Below, one piece after another: positions 25,905 through 35,842 of a stretch of DNA of 64,000 nucleotides (positions are counted from its first letter, which is position 1; every line of letters starts with the position of its first letter). The notes below the pieces were generated by a model that was given only the letters and a program-made list of their open reading frames with translations, made no database searches and was not told the origin of the DNA. The DNA is from Pontibacter sp. Tf4 (GTDB taxonomy: Bacteria; Bacteroidota; Bacteroidia; Cytophagales; Hymenobacteraceae), in NCBI RefSeq assembly GCF_014212495.1, contig NZ_JACKZC010000001.1, positions 434,001 to 498,000 of the forward strand, written 5' to 3'. A program made the translations under genes and the position numbers.

Positions 25905-27506
25905 ATGGCTGGAGGAAAAGAGACACCACGGCAGAAGATGATCGGTATGATGTACCTGGTACTGACCGCACTTCTTGCCCTGCAAGTGAACTCGGCAATC
26001 CTGTTAAAATTTCAGTTCCTTGATCAAAGTTTGATGGGAGTGAACGGAAAGACAGTAACAGATAATGCCGGCGTACTCACCAATATTAAGAGTTCCGTAA
26101 GTAAAAACGGAAACAGACCCAACGATGCCACTGTTCTGAAGCAGGCGCAGGAAATTCGTCAGAAAACATCAGAACTGGTAAACTACATCCATAGCCTCAG
26201 AGAGGATCTGATTAAAACTACCGGAGGCAAGAACAAGGATGATGAGAACCAGTATGCCAACCCAAGCGCTGAGGACAAAGTTGCGATTATGATGATTGGC
26301 GCTGCCAATAAGAATAACGGGAAAGCATATGAGCTGAAAGAGAAACTGAACGAATATGCTCGTTATATAAAGCAGTTTAACCCGGATACTCCTAATAAGC
26401 TGGCTTTTGATGGCAAAGAAGACCCTGTGGCAAAGAATGACAAGTCGCAGCGTAACAAAGACTTTGCTGAGCTTAACTTCGGAGAAACACCATTAGTGGC
26501 TGCACTGGCGGTACTATCTCAGAAAGAGAACGAAGTTCTGAAGTATGAGGCAGCAGCGTTACAGAAGCAGGCTCAGAAAGTTGGTGCCGACATGGTGAAG
26601 TTCGAGAAGATTTTTGCTATGGCCCGTGCTGAGTCTAAAGTTGTAGCTGCCGGTACAAAGTATAAGGCTGAGATGTTTATTGCAGCTTCTTCTGATGCGA
26701 TCACGCCAAAAATGAGCTTTAGAGGTCAGCCAATAAAGGTAGTAGATGGTAAAGGTCAGGTAGAGTTTACAGCTTCAGCTTCTCAATACGATGCGGAAGG
26801 TAACTCTGAGCAGACATGGAAAGGCCAGATTATACTAAACCAGAACGGCGAAGACAAGGTTTATCCGATTGAAGAAAAGTACATCGTAGCCAAACCAGTA
26901 ATCCAGGTGCAGTCTGCTGCTGTACAGGCGCTTTACTTCCAGTGTGCCAACGAACTGAACATCCAGGTGCCAGCTTTAGGCGCTGTGTATGATCCAAGCT
27001 TCAGTGCAACTGGTGCGCAGACAATAAAAGGAGCTAAAAAAGGTTTAGTAACTATAATACCTTCTTCAACAGAAGTAACACTTAGCGTAAGCAGCGGTGG
27101 TAATGCCATTGGTCAGGAGAAGTTTAAAGTGCGTCCTATACCAAAGCCAACACTGGCACTGATTGTGAATGGCCGTCCGTTTGATGCCAAGCGCGGCGTA
27201 CCTGCACAGGGTATCAGACAGGTAAGCATCGAAGCAATTTCTGATGAAGGCTTTAAACAATTATTACCGAACGAAGCACGTTTTAGAGTTACCAAGTGGA
27301 AAGCTTACCTGGTACGTGGTACCAGCATGGTTGACATGATCGAAGTAAACGGACCATCTGAAAACCTGTCTCGTTTTGCAGCAAAGGCAAGCAAAGGCGA
27401 CAGAGTGGCCATTGAAGTACTGGACGTAAAACGTCTGAATTACAGAGGAACAGCTGTAGATATCAAGCCAAGTGGCGAGTCAATCTACAACATTCCGTTA
27501 AACTAA
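25905..27506 (+). CDS. gldM: Type IX secretion motor protein GldM
   Basis: A 533-residue protein with an N-terminal cytoplasmic stub (AGGKETPRQKM), a single membrane helix (about 14-33, YLVLTALLALQVNSAILLKF), then a long periplasmic part. That part has a helical D1 domain with an AT-rich region (about 50-230) and Ig-like domains D2-D4 (about 235-530). The N-terminal helices of two GldM chains sit inside the GldL pentamer, and the periplasmic shaft carries torque to the GldKN ring. It lies 52 bp after gldL. Full length, all segments present. Confidence 0.96.
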   Translation: MAGGKETPRQKMIGMMYLVLTALLALQVNSAILLKFQFLDQSLMGVNGKTVTDNAGVLTNIKSSVSKNGNRPNDATVLKQAQEIRQKTSELVNYIHSLREDLIKTTGGKNKDDENQYANPSAEDKVAIMMIGAANKNNGKAYELKEKLNEYARYIKQFNPDTPNKLAFDGKEDPVAKNDKSQRNKDFAELNFGETPLVAALAVLSQKENEVLKYEAAALQKQAQKVGADMVKFEKIFAMARAESKVVAAGTKYKAEMFIAASSDAITPKMSFRGQPIKVVDGKGQVEFTASASQYDAEGNSEQTWKGQIILNQNGEDKVYPIEEKYIVAKPVIQVQSAAVQALYFQCANELNIQVPALGAVYDPSFSATGAQTIKGAKKGLVTIIPSSTEVTLSVSSGGNAIGQEKFKVRPIPKPTLALIVNGRPFDAKRGVPAQGIRQVSIEAISDEGFKQLLPNEARFRVTKWKAYLVRGTSMVDMIEVNGPSENLSRFAAKASKGDRVAIEVLDVKRLNYRGTAVDIKPSGESIYNIPLN

Positions 27507-27529
27507 TTAAATAGAAGCTTACAAGGAGT

Positions 27530-28390
27530 ATGAAAGTATTAAAAGCTTTAGGTATAGCAGCAGGGGTTTTCCTTAGCATGAATGCAATGGCACAGCAGGT
27601 AACTTCAACTACCGCTACCAGCAGCTCATCAGCAAGGCCGATTCCTGAACATGATATCCTGTTCAAGAAAACCGTTTGGCGCAAAATTGACCTGCGCGAG
27701 AAGCAGAACAAGCCAATGTTCTCCGAGAACAGACAGATCACTAAGATCATCATGGATGCTGTGCAGAGCGGTGAGCTGACTGCCTACGCCAATGACTCTG
27801 TAAACAAGCCGCTGACCCGCGAAGAGTTCTCAACCAACATGACCAAAAAGGATGAAGGTTCAGGGTTAAGCCAGGAGGAAATTGATGCAGGTTTTGGTGC
27901 CCAGGAAGAAGAAGATGATGCCTGGGGAGCTGCTTTAGGCACTTCAGACGCAGGTAAATCAGGTCCTGTAAGCAACGTGTATTTCCCACAGGAACTATAC
28001 CTGCTGGAGCTGAAAGAGAATGTAGTATTTGATAAGAAGCGTTCAAGAATGTATCATGACATTCAGACGATAACGATCAAAATACCAGCTACAACCAACG
28101 AACTAGGTATTGAAGTACCATTAGCATCATTTAAAATGAGCGACCTGGTGCGTGTGTTCCGTAACAATCCGGAAACTGCCATCTGGTACAATGCTCAGAA
28201 CGATGCGCAGCACAAGAACTTAGCAGATGCGTTTGATCTTTGGTTGTTCAGCTCATACATCACCAAGATTTCGAACCCTGGCGACAGAGCACTGGCAGAC
28301 CAGCATGGCGCAGGCGCTAAAGGCCTGCTTGCCGCACAGGAAGCACTGGAAGCTTTGATTGAATACGAATACAGCCTTTGGAGCTACTAA
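27530..28390 (+). CDS. gldN: Type IX secretion/gliding protein GldN
   Basis: A 286-residue periplasmic protein with a signal peptide (VFLSMNAMAQ). GldN features are PIPEHDILFKKTVWRKIDLREKQN, IIMDAVQSGELTAYA, YFPQELYLLELKENVVFDKKRS, VFRNNPETAIWYNAQND and LFSSYITKISNPGDRALAD. A central low-complexity acidic insert (EEIDAGFGAQEEEDD) is present. GldN binds GldK in the outer ring of the secretion machine. It is last in the operon, 23 bp after gldM, with a terminator 15 bp after its stop. Confidence 0.96.
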   Translation: MKVLKALGIAAGVFLSMNAMAQQVTSTTATSSSSARPIPEHDILFKKTVWRKIDLREKQNKPMFSENRQITKIIMDAVQSGELTAYANDSVNKPLTREEFSTNMTKKDEGSGLSQEEIDAGFGAQEEEDDAWGAALGTSDAGKSGPVSNVYFPQELYLLELKENVVFDKKRSRMYHDIQTITIKIPATTNELGIEVPLASFKMSDLVRVFRNNPETAIWYNAQNDAQHKNLADAFDLWLFSSYITKISNPGDRALADQHGAGAKGLLAAQEALEALIEYEYSLWSY

Positions 28391-28404
28391 CAATAGCACA
28401 GCAT

Positions 28405-28438
28405 AAAAAAAGGAGATCAGCAATGGTCTCCTTTTTTT
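28405..28438 (+). terminator. Terminator of the gldKLMN operon
   Basis: AAAAAAAGGAGA and TCTCCTTTTTTT form a stem with a 10-nt loop, right after gldN. Confidence 0.9.
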
Positions 28439-28484
28439 ATGCTGATTAAAAATAAAAATGAGCTTTTAGAGGGTTGCTCCTATA

Positions 28485-28625
28485 TCAAACTATAGTTTAA
28501 AGGATGTGAGCAGCTGCTTAAACTATAGCTATAGTTCAGACCTCAGATAGCGAACTATAGTTGTGGGCTAACTATAGTTTTAAACTGATCATTCGGCAGG
28601 GTGCAGGTAAGAATAAACTATAGTT
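28485..28625. repeat. Dense cluster of CTATAG palindromes
   Basis: Six copies within about 135 bp (near 28489, 28524, 28530, 28555, 28571 and 28618), two of them directly abutting (CTATAGCTATAG). It lies between the tail-to-tail gldN and uvrC genes, and the last copy is inside the 3' end of uvrC. Confidence 0.85.
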
Positions 28626-30397
28626 GCTTTTGCTTTTCCTACTTCAGTGGTCAGTTCTTCCAGCGTAAGATCGCGCAGCTTTTTAACAGACCGGTACTTG
28701 GACAGCAATTGATCGGCGATGACAGGGCCGATTCCTTTAATATCAGTCAGCTCTGTTTTTAAAGTGCCGGCGTCGCGTTTGCTTCTATGAAAAGTAATGG
28801 CAAAACGGTGAGCTTCGTCCCGGATACGCTGGATAAGGCGCAGCGATTCAGATTTTTTGTCGATGTACAGTGGCAGGTTGTCGCCGGGGTAAAAGATCTC
28901 TTCCAAGCGCTTGGCAATACCAACTATAGCCACCTTGCCCCAGATATCGAGGTCTTTTAATGCCTTAACCGCAAAACTCAGCTGCCCCTTGCCACCATCT
29001 ATAATAATAAGTTGTGGTAAGGGCTGGTTCTCGTCTAACAACCTCCTGTAGCGGCGTGTAACAATCTCGTACATCGACTCAAAGTCGTTGGGGCCAACAA
29101 CCGTTTTTATGTTAAAATGGCGGTAGTCTTTTTTGCTGGGCTTGCCGTTTTTAAAACAGACCATAGACGCCACCGGGTTATCGCCCTGGAAGTTGGAGTT
29201 ATCGAAACATTCGATGTGACGTGGCAACTCTGTAAGGCGCAGGTCTTTCTTAAGCGTTTCCAGCACCCGTAGTTCGCGCTTTTCGTTCAGGTCGCGGTTC
29301 TTTTCCTGGCGTCCTTCCCGTTCCTTGCGCAGGTAAAGCGCATTTTTTAGTGACAGGTTAAGCAGTTTGCGCTTATCACCAATCTGCGGATAGGTTACCG
29401 TTACGTTATCTAAAGGCAGGTTAACCTCAATATTCGTGATCACCTCGCGGGACGTACTCTCAAATTCCTGCCGTAGTTGCACAATTACAGAAGCCAGTAT
29501 ATCAGCATCTTCTTCATCCAGCTTCTTTTCTATTTCCAGCGACTGTGTCAGGATAATAGAGCCGTTCATTACCTTCAGGTAGTTCAGGAAAGCACACTGT
29601 TCGTTCGAGGTGATCGTGAAGACATCAATATTGGTAAGTGTATTACTTACCACCGTTGATTTTGCCTGGAAATCTTCGAGCATGTCCAGCTTCTGTTTAT
29701 ACTGATGTGCCAGCTCAAACTGAAACTCAGCGGCAGCGGCGGCCATATGCTCTTTAAAATAGTTCTTAGCTATAGTTAAGTTACCCGACAGAATGCTTTT
29801 TATCTGGGAGATGTGCGCGTTATATTCCGTTTCATCTATCAGCGCTTCGCAGGGGCCTTTGCAATTGCCAATGTGGTACTCGAGGCATACCTTAAACTTA
29901 CCCGCCGCAATATTCTCAGGCGACAGGTTATAAGTACAGCTCCGGAGCGGATACAGCGTACGGATCAGATCCAGCACAATATTCATGGTGGTCACGCTTG
30001 GATAAGGGCCGAAGTATCGGGAACCATCGTTGAGTTTGTTGCGGGTACTGATAACGCGAGGGAAGCGCTCGTTTACGATACAGATGTAAGGATAGGTCTT
30101 GCCGTCCTTCAGCAGGATGTTGTACTTAGGCTGATACTGCTTGATGAGGTTATTCTCCAGCAGGAAAGCATCCGCTTCGGTATCAACTATAGTAAACTCA
30201 ATGTCTTTGATCTGCGAGACAAGCTTCAGCGTTTTTTTATTATGCTGGGCCGAGCGGTTGAAATAGGAGCTCACACGCTTCCGTATATCAACCGCTTTGC
30301 CAACATAGATAATGCCGTTGTTATCAAAAAATTTATAGATGCCAGGTTTATGTGGCAGGTGCGATATCTTTTCTTTCAGCTCTTCGTTTGCGGGCAT
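28589..30397 (-). CDS. uvrC: UvrABC excinuclease subunit C
   Basis: A 602-residue, full-length UvrC. The N-terminal GIY-YIG nuclease (KPGIYKFFDNNGIIYVGKA, about 16-95) makes the 3' cut. The UVR helical hairpin is near 200-235. The RNase H-like domain (IECFDNSNFQGDNPVASMV onward, Asp near residue 393) makes the 5' cut. Two helix-hairpin-helix motifs lie at the end (LTDIKGIGPVIADQLLSKY). It works with UvrA and UvrB in nucleotide excision repair. Its ATG is 11 bp from the stop of the upstream PBP gene, suggesting a shared transcript. Confidence 0.97.
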   Translation of the reverse strand: MPANEELKEKISHLPHKPGIYKFFDNNGIIYVGKAVDIRKRVSSYFNRSAQHNKKTLKLVSQIKDIEFTIVDTEADAFLLENNLIKQYQPKYNILLKDGKTYPYICIVNERFPRVISTRNKLNDGSRYFGPYPSVTTMNIVLDLIRTLYPLRSCTYNLSPENIAAGKFKVCLEYHIGNCKGPCEALIDETEYNAHISQIKSILSGNLTIAKNYFKEHMAAAAAEFQFELAHQYKQKLDMLEDFQAKSTVVSNTLTNIDVFTITSNEQCAFLNYLKVMNGSIILTQSLEIEKKLDEEDADILASVIVQLRQEFESTSREVITNIEVNLPLDNVTVTYPQIGDKRKLLNLSLKNALYLRKEREGRQEKNRDLNEKRELRVLETLKKDLRLTELPRHIECFDNSNFQGDNPVASMVCFKNGKPSKKDYRHFNIKTVVGPNDFESMYEIVTRRYRRLLDENQPLPQLIIIDGGKGQLSFAVKALKDLDIWGKVAIVGIAKRLEEIFYPGDNLPLYIDKKSESLRLIQRIRDEAHRFAITFHRSKRDAGTLKTELTDIKGIGPVIADQLLSKYRSVKKLRDLTLEELTTEVGKAKATIVYSYLHPAE

Positions 30398-30408
30398 TGC
30401 ATGGCAAA

Positions 30409-32727
30409 TTATATCTCCGCATCCAGGTTTATTTCAGCGGGCAGCTGCAGGAACTCGTCCTGTTGGGTAGAATCTACCGGGAAAGCCCCGCTGTTATACT
30501 TGGCGCAGTCTAATTCTACCGATAAAGGCGCTAAAGGTTTAGGGAATGGCTCTTTTGACAGACCTAATGTTTTGTCGGCATACACTTTCTGCATAAAAGC
30601 GCCATAAATAGGCATAGCGAGTTTACCACCTTGGCCTAAGGCAATGGTCCGGAAGTGTATGGAACGGTCTTCACCGCCCACCCAGGTACCCGCAACAAGG
30701 TCAGGCGTAAGGCCCATAAACCAGGCATCGGACTGATTCTGTGTTGTACCTGTTTTGGCTGCTATCTCGTTCTTTAAACCATTGCGGTAGCGCAGGCCAT
30801 AGTAGGCAGTACCACCCGGCTCGGCCGCAGCTTTCAGCATGTGCACCATCATGTAGGCAGTTTCTTCGCTGAGGGCTTCTTTGGTGTCCGGCACAAACTC
30901 AGCTACCACATTGCCGTGCTTATCTTCAATACGGGTAATATAGGTTGGCTCTACCCAGGTTCCGCCATTCACAAAAGTGCCATACGCCCCAACCATATCG
31001 TAGAGGGTAACATCGCTCGTTCCTAAGGCCAATGACGGTGTAGGATCTAAGGGTGTATGAATGCCCATACGCTTAGCTGTTTTAACCAGCGTTTCAGCGC
31101 CCAGCTTGTTTACCAGGAATGCAGAAATAGAGTTTACAGACTCTGCCAGACCTTTACGAAGCGTATATTTTTTACCAGAGAATTTATTGTCGGCGTTATT
31201 CGGGCACCACATATTGCCATCCGGAAGCGGAATACACACTTTGGTGTCAATTACTTCGTAGCAAGGGTAGTAGCCGTTTTCGATAGCTGCCGTGTACAGG
31301 AACGGTTTAAACGTAGAACCCGGCTGACGTGCGCCCTGCTTTACGTGGTCGTACTTAAAGTGCTTATAGTTGATACCACCTACCCAGGCCTTGATGTGGC
31401 CTGTCTGTGGCTCCATGGCCATAAAACCGGTCTGCAGGAAATGCTTATAGTAGCGCAGCGAATCCATCGGGCTCATTTCTACCTGCTTCTCGCCTTCCCA
31501 GGTAAAAATGGTCATCGGTATTTTTTTGTTCAGGTAATAGTTAATGGAGTCCTCATCGCCATCAAAGCGGGCTTTCAGGTTGCGGTAACGGTCTGAGCGT
31601 TTTATGGCCTGTTCTGCAAAGCCTTTTATTTCCTGGTTGTTGCGGTCTACCCACGGGTTGCGGCCTTTCCAGTGTTCAAAAAACAGCTTCTGCTGCTTCT
31701 TCATGTGTTCCGCTACAGCTTCCTCGGCATACTCCTGCATTCTGGAATCTATAGTTGTATAGATCTTCAGGCCGTCGGCATACAAATCGTAGCCGTTTTC
31801 GCGACACCACTGCAGCAAAAACTTGCTGGCTTCGGTACGGAAATAAGGTGCTAAGCCGATGTTCTGGTTCTCGACGCGGTAATCCAGCTCAATATCCTTT
31901 TCCTTTAGCTTATTGTATTCTTCTTCTGTCAGGAAATCGTACTTCACCATCTGCGAGAGCACCACATTGCGGCGTCGCTTCGAGTTTTCGGGGTTAAGTT
32001 TAGGGCTGAAGGCGGTTGGTGCCTTTAACAGGCCTACCAGCACGGCAGATTCCTGTACCTCTAAGTTTTCAGGGACTTTATTAAAGAAAGTTCTGGCAGC
32101 TACTTTAATACCAAACGCATTCGATCCGAAATCTACTGTGTTCAGATACATGGTCATGATCTCGCGCTTGGTATAGCTGCGCTCCAGTTTCACGGCCATG
32201 ATCCATTCCTTTGTTTTCAGGATAAGCATGCCAAGGCCGGGTACATCGTTCAGCAGACCATTGTTCAGTTCTTCGCTACGGGTATCGAACAGATTTTTGG
32301 CTACCTGCTGCGTAAGCGTACTGCCACCACCTTTCAGGTCGCCGGTAATGATGCCTGATGCCACACGTAGCATGGCCTGTGGGTCAATACCAGAGTGTTC
32401 TTCAAAACGGATATCTTCGGTAGCGACAAGAGCATTGATCAGGTTCTCCGGAAGCTCCTCATAATCCACGGGCGTACGGTTCTCGCGGAAATACTTGCCC
32501 AGCAGTTTGTTGTCGGCAGAGTATAGTTCCGATGCCAGTTCGCTTTTAGGATTCTCAAGGGTGCGCAGGTTCGGCAGCTCCCCGAACAAGTTCAGGAAGT
32601 TGGCGCTCACAGCCCAGATATACAGTATAAATGCCACAAAGCCGCTCACAAACAGCAACCATAATGTGGTAACCACCTTCGGAACAACCGTTTTCTGTGG
32701 TTCAACAGTTTTTTGACGCGTAGTCAT
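30409..32727 (-). CDS. Class A penicillin-binding protein (PBP1A-like)
   Basis: A 772-residue bifunctional peptidoglycan synthase. A short basic cytoplasmic tail precedes one membrane helix (LWLLFVSGFVAFILYIWAV). The GT51 glycosyltransferase follows with ATEDIRFEEHSGID (catalytic Glu), GGSTLTQQVAKNL and KREIMTMYLN. The transpeptidase has Ser471 in the SxxK motif (GSTFKPF), SVNS for SxN, and KTGTTQ near residue 661 for KTG. It polymerises and cross-links glycan strands at the inner membrane. It is transcribed between the PorW/SprE-like gene (4-bp gap upstream) and uvrC. Confidence 0.95.
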   Translation of the reverse strand: MTTRQKTVEPQKTVVPKVVTTLWLLFVSGFVAFILYIWAVSANFLNLFGELPNLRTLENPKSELASELYSADNKLLGKYFRENRTPVDYEELPENLINALVATEDIRFEEHSGIDPQAMLRVASGIITGDLKGGGSTLTQQVAKNLFDTRSEELNNGLLNDVPGLGMLILKTKEWIMAVKLERSYTKREIMTMYLNTVDFGSNAFGIKVAARTFFNKVPENLEVQESAVLVGLLKAPTAFSPKLNPENSKRRRNVVLSQMVKYDFLTEEEYNKLKEKDIELDYRVENQNIGLAPYFRTEASKFLLQWCRENGYDLYADGLKIYTTIDSRMQEYAEEAVAEHMKKQQKLFFEHWKGRNPWVDRNNQEIKGFAEQAIKRSDRYRNLKARFDGDEDSINYYLNKKIPMTIFTWEGEKQVEMSPMDSLRYYKHFLQTGFMAMEPQTGHIKAWVGGINYKHFKYDHVKQGARQPGSTFKPFLYTAAIENGYYPCYEVIDTKVCIPLPDGNMWCPNNADNKFSGKKYTLRKGLAESVNSISAFLVNKLGAETLVKTAKRMGIHTPLDPTPSLALGTSDVTLYDMVGAYGTFVNGGTWVEPTYITRIEDKHGNVVAEFVPDTKEALSEETAYMMVHMLKAAAEPGGTAYYGLRYRNGLKNEIAAKTGTTQNQSDAWFMGLTPDLVAGTWVGGEDRSIHFRTIALGQGGKLAMPIYGAFMQKVYADKTLGLSKEPFPKPLAPLSVELDCAKYNSGAFPVDSTQQDEFLQLPAEINLDAEI

Positions 32728-32731
32728 GTAC

Positions 32732-35530
32732 TTAATAATTGTTTTTGAAGAAAGTCAGGTATGCCGCAACATCCTTCTTCTGCATGAATTTCTGATAGTT
32801 GGCAGAAGATATTACAAAGGTAGTGAATTCTACGCCTCTAATTCTACCAACGGGCGCTTCCGGCCCTTTTTGTCTGATATTATAGCTGTTTGCCAGTTTA
32901 AAATTATCAAAAGCGCGTGCCACCAGCATGGTCTTGCCCGCTTCAAATGGTTCTTCTGAGACCGTTAACTGCACCGGCCTGTAAAAGCTCAGGTTAAACC
33001 GCTCGTACTTGGTTAAAATGTCCTTAAAGGCGGCATGGTCCGTCGGGTAAATCAGTACATAATAATATGCGGTATCAGGTTCCGTGCTGAAGGTTACCGG
33101 AGCTTCCTCTGCAGGGTCAGCTATAGTTGTGGCAGTTGTATCCGCTATAGTTGGCGCAGGTGTTGTTATAGCGGTGGTATCAGGCTGCGTAGTTTGAGTG
33201 GTCCTTTTTTCCGGTGTTATAGTTGGCTGCACAGGAGCAGTAGATGCAATAACTGTGCTAACTTTTTCTTCGGGGCTGAGCGACGCTGTAGTTGCTTTGG
33301 GTTTAGGCGGTGCTATAGTTGGAGCCTCTGTGCGGAGCATGTTTTTTTGCTCCAGGGAACTATAGCGCTCCAGCAGCGCAGTGGCGTTGGCCTGCAGCGG
33401 GCTCGTCGGGAAATCCTTTTTAAACTGCTGTAGTTGCGCACGCAGGGCCTGTGGCTCCTTGGTACGTGCCGTGATCATGATCTCCAGAAAAGCGGCTTTG
33501 TCCTGAATGTCGTTGTGGGGGTACTGGCTTACCAACTGGTTCACGATCTGCTGTGCCCGGCTATAGTTGGCGTCCTCGTAAAAGGTGTAGGCTGAGTCGT
33601 ACAGGGCGCGTGCTTTCAGGTTCTCGGCTGCGTTCTTCACATTAAAATCAGCATCGTCCACCAATTTGGCGAAGGCGGAGTTCGGGAACCGCTCCTTTAT
33701 CTTGTTATAGTAAACCTGCTTGCGGTCGTTGCCAGCTTTGTCGTAGAGCAGGTACAGGGCATAGTAGGTCTCGGCAGCGTGCTCTGTGTTCGGGAAGCGC
33801 TGTAGCAGTTGTTCAAAGGTCTCTGTCGCCTTTTCGCTCTCTTTCAGGTTCTGGTAATAAATATTGCCCAGCGCAAAAAGTGCCTCTTCCACCATCTTCT
33901 CCGATCTCTGCATGGCAGCAGTGGTTAGCGGGATTTCCTGCAGATACGTCTGGATCTGGGCTTCGGCTCTGGCTTCAGGGCTTATAGTTGTGTCAGGTGC
34001 AGCGGTTATAGCATCCTGTGGTGTTTGTTGTGTCTGGTTGCCACTTTCTCCTTTACTCCTTATCCGCCAGAAATCCTGCAACGGTCTGTCGCCCCAACGC
34101 CGGATAAACTCGGAACGGGCACCGGCCATGGCGGCGGGGTTATCGAAATACCATACCCCACCGGTGGTTTGCTGGTTAAAAGCTACGGCCTCGTCAGTGT
34201 TTATACCTGAGCGGCGGCGTTCATTCTGTGTTTGTTGTGCCTGTTGTTTTGCCAGTAACTGCTGGCGTTCTTCCTCCTGGCGCTTTACCAGCTGCTGCAA
34301 AAAGTCCATCCGGTCGGCTTCGCTCATGCGGGCAATGCGTTGCAGGCTATCCTGTGTATGGATGGTGTTATATTGGGTGGCAAAGGCGGTAAGCACATTG
34401 CGGCGCTCGGCTACGGCATCGTACTCCGGGGCTGTTTTAGGATATACCTGCACGGCACTGTCGTAATAGGCCTGGGCCATGTTGTATTTGCCCAGGTGCT
34501 CAAAATAGATCTTACCGGCCAGCAGGTAACTATAGGCTTTCTGGTTTGGCAGCGAACCGCGTTCTTTTATAGATTGCTGCAGGTAGGTAAGTGCCTTGTC
34601 GAAATTCTCTTTCCGGAGCTCGAACTGCGCCATTTCATACAGGATCTTATCCTTATATTCGACGTTCTTCTCGTCTTTCAGCATTTTTTCGTAAAAGCCG
34701 GCAATCTTTTCCTGGTCCTGCTCATCGCTTAGTTCTGATACCTGCCCAATGTAAAGCCTGCTGAAAAAGCCAAGGTCGTAAGGCGGGTTTTTTCGCAGTA
34801 TCCTGCTGTAATGCTTGTAGGCTTCTTTGTCCTGCCCGGTGGCCTGGTATAGTTGCGCCAGTGCAAAGCGTATGCGTGCTTCGGCATCCTTCTCCTCAAA
34901 GTTAGGTACAGATAGTGCCAGGTTCTCGATCACGGCAGCGGTATCGGCCTGCAGCCAGTGGTACTGGGCCCGTGCCAGGTATAGTTCGCGGGCATTGTCG
35001 CGGTTCAGGCGCTCTCGGCGTAGCAACTCCGATACCTGGTTGGCGTTGTCCAGTTCCTCCATCTGCAGGTAGGTGCGCATCAGCCAAACCAGGGCCTCGT
35101 GGCGGGCATCTTTATTTTTACTTATGGTGTTGGCATACTTAAAGGTACGGGCGGCATCGGCAAAGTCAAGCTGGTAATAACGGGCCCTGCCGATCAGGAT
35201 GTAGCTGTCATCTATCCATTTGCTGCTCTTGTGGTATTGGATCGGGAACGAAGCTTTTTTTACCACATCTTCCAGGTCGGCGGCGGCTGCTTTGGCAGTA
35301 GTAGAATCTATAGTTGGGTAGATCGGGATTACCTTGTTATAGTCGTAGGTCATCTGAGCCTGCAGGGCTTCTTCGATGGCGCGCAGCTTTTCTTTTGCCA
35401 GAAAATAGCCATTGTAGCGCGCTGTAGTATTGTGGTAAGTTTTACTTAGCGGGTTATTGCGCTCCACAGAGCACGCGCCAAGTATAGTTGCCACCAGCAG
35501 GAGCAGTAAGTATGTTGATCGTTGCTTCAA
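32732..35530 (-). CDS. TPR lipoprotein, PorW/SprE-like (type IX secretion)
   Basis: The long frame opens at 35695, but a TTG at 35530 gives a clean lipoprotein signal (MKQRSTYLLLLLVATILGAC) and about 932 residues. The upstream part is a membrane-like non-conserved stretch and is rejected. The mature start (SVERNNPLSKTYHNTTARYNG) and the WIDDSYILIGRARYYQLDF block match the PorW/SprE family. About 10-12 TPRs follow (35-600), then a Pro/Thr-rich linker with many TTQ and PAT units (about 800-870) and a C-terminal domain. PorW/SprE links the outer-membrane translocon to the GldKN ring, which suits the nearby gldKLMN genes. The linker is encoded by repeats with TTGGC/CTATAG-type bases. Confidence 0.72.
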   Translation of the reverse strand: MKQRSTYLLLLLVATILGACSVERNNPLSKTYHNTTARYNGYFLAKEKLRAIEEALQAQMTYDYNKVIPIYPTIDSTTAKAAAADLEDVVKKASFPIQYHKSSKWIDDSYILIGRARYYQLDFADAARTFKYANTISKNKDARHEALVWLMRTYLQMEELDNANQVSELLRRERLNRDNARELYLARAQYHWLQADTAAVIENLALSVPNFEEKDAEARIRFALAQLYQATGQDKEAYKHYSRILRKNPPYDLGFFSRLYIGQVSELSDEQDQEKIAGFYEKMLKDEKNVEYKDKILYEMAQFELRKENFDKALTYLQQSIKERGSLPNQKAYSYLLAGKIYFEHLGKYNMAQAYYDSAVQVYPKTAPEYDAVAERRNVLTAFATQYNTIHTQDSLQRIARMSEADRMDFLQQLVKRQEEERQQLLAKQQAQQTQNERRRSGINTDEAVAFNQQTTGGVWYFDNPAAMAGARSEFIRRWGDRPLQDFWRIRSKGESGNQTQQTPQDAITAAPDTTISPEARAEAQIQTYLQEIPLTTAAMQRSEKMVEEALFALGNIYYQNLKESEKATETFEQLLQRFPNTEHAAETYYALYLLYDKAGNDRKQVYYNKIKERFPNSAFAKLVDDADFNVKNAAENLKARALYDSAYTFYEDANYSRAQQIVNQLVSQYPHNDIQDKAAFLEIMITARTKEPQALRAQLQQFKKDFPTSPLQANATALLERYSSLEQKNMLRTEAPTIAPPKPKATTASLSPEEKVSTVIASTAPVQPTITPEKRTTQTTQPDTTAITTPAPTIADTTATTIADPAEEAPVTFSTEPDTAYYYVLIYPTDHAAFKDILTKYERFNLSFYRPVQLTVSEEPFEAGKTMLVARAFDNFKLANSYNIRQKGPEAPVGRIRGVEFTTFVISSANYQKFMQKKDVAAYLTFFKNNY

Positions 35531-35842
35531 GTTATATAGCAATACAGAGTAAGGAGTAAGGTACAGAAATAACGCTGCAGCTGGTTTATAAAGTATAGCA
35601 GCCCCTGCAACAAAGGCGCTTACGCACTTGCCGGCAACTGGTTTGGTTACAACGCTTCCTGCAAAAATACAGGAATATATGATAACCGGAAGCACCGTGC
35701 CAATTCAGGTAATGAACTATAGCCGGGCGGTTTTGGTTTCAGGCGCAGTTTCGGATACCGGTAACTATAGCTTTCGCGCTTATTTAACAGTTACAGCATG
35801 TTACATCCAAAAAAAGCCGTAATTTTGTGCAAATTTATACCA
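35531..35842. other. Divergent spacer between PorW/SprE-like gene and ATP synthase operon
   Basis: The 312-bp spacer contains two CTATAG copies (about 35716 and 35766) and the promoter of the ATP synthase operon at its right end. Part of it is open as an upstream extension of the minus-strand gene, but that part lacks family resemblance. Confidence 0.5.
35820..35827 (+). promoter_or_regulatory. -7 box (TAATTTTG) of the ATP synthase operon
   Basis: TAATTTTG matches TAnnTTTG and lies 15 bp upstream of the ATG at 35843. It favours this start over the in-frame codon at 35798, which would overlap the promoter. Confidence 0.55.

Noticed and set aside
35531..35695. N-terminal extension of the PorW/SprE-like protein
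   Set aside because: It would place 55 hydrophobic, non-conserved residues ahead of a clean lipoprotein signal.
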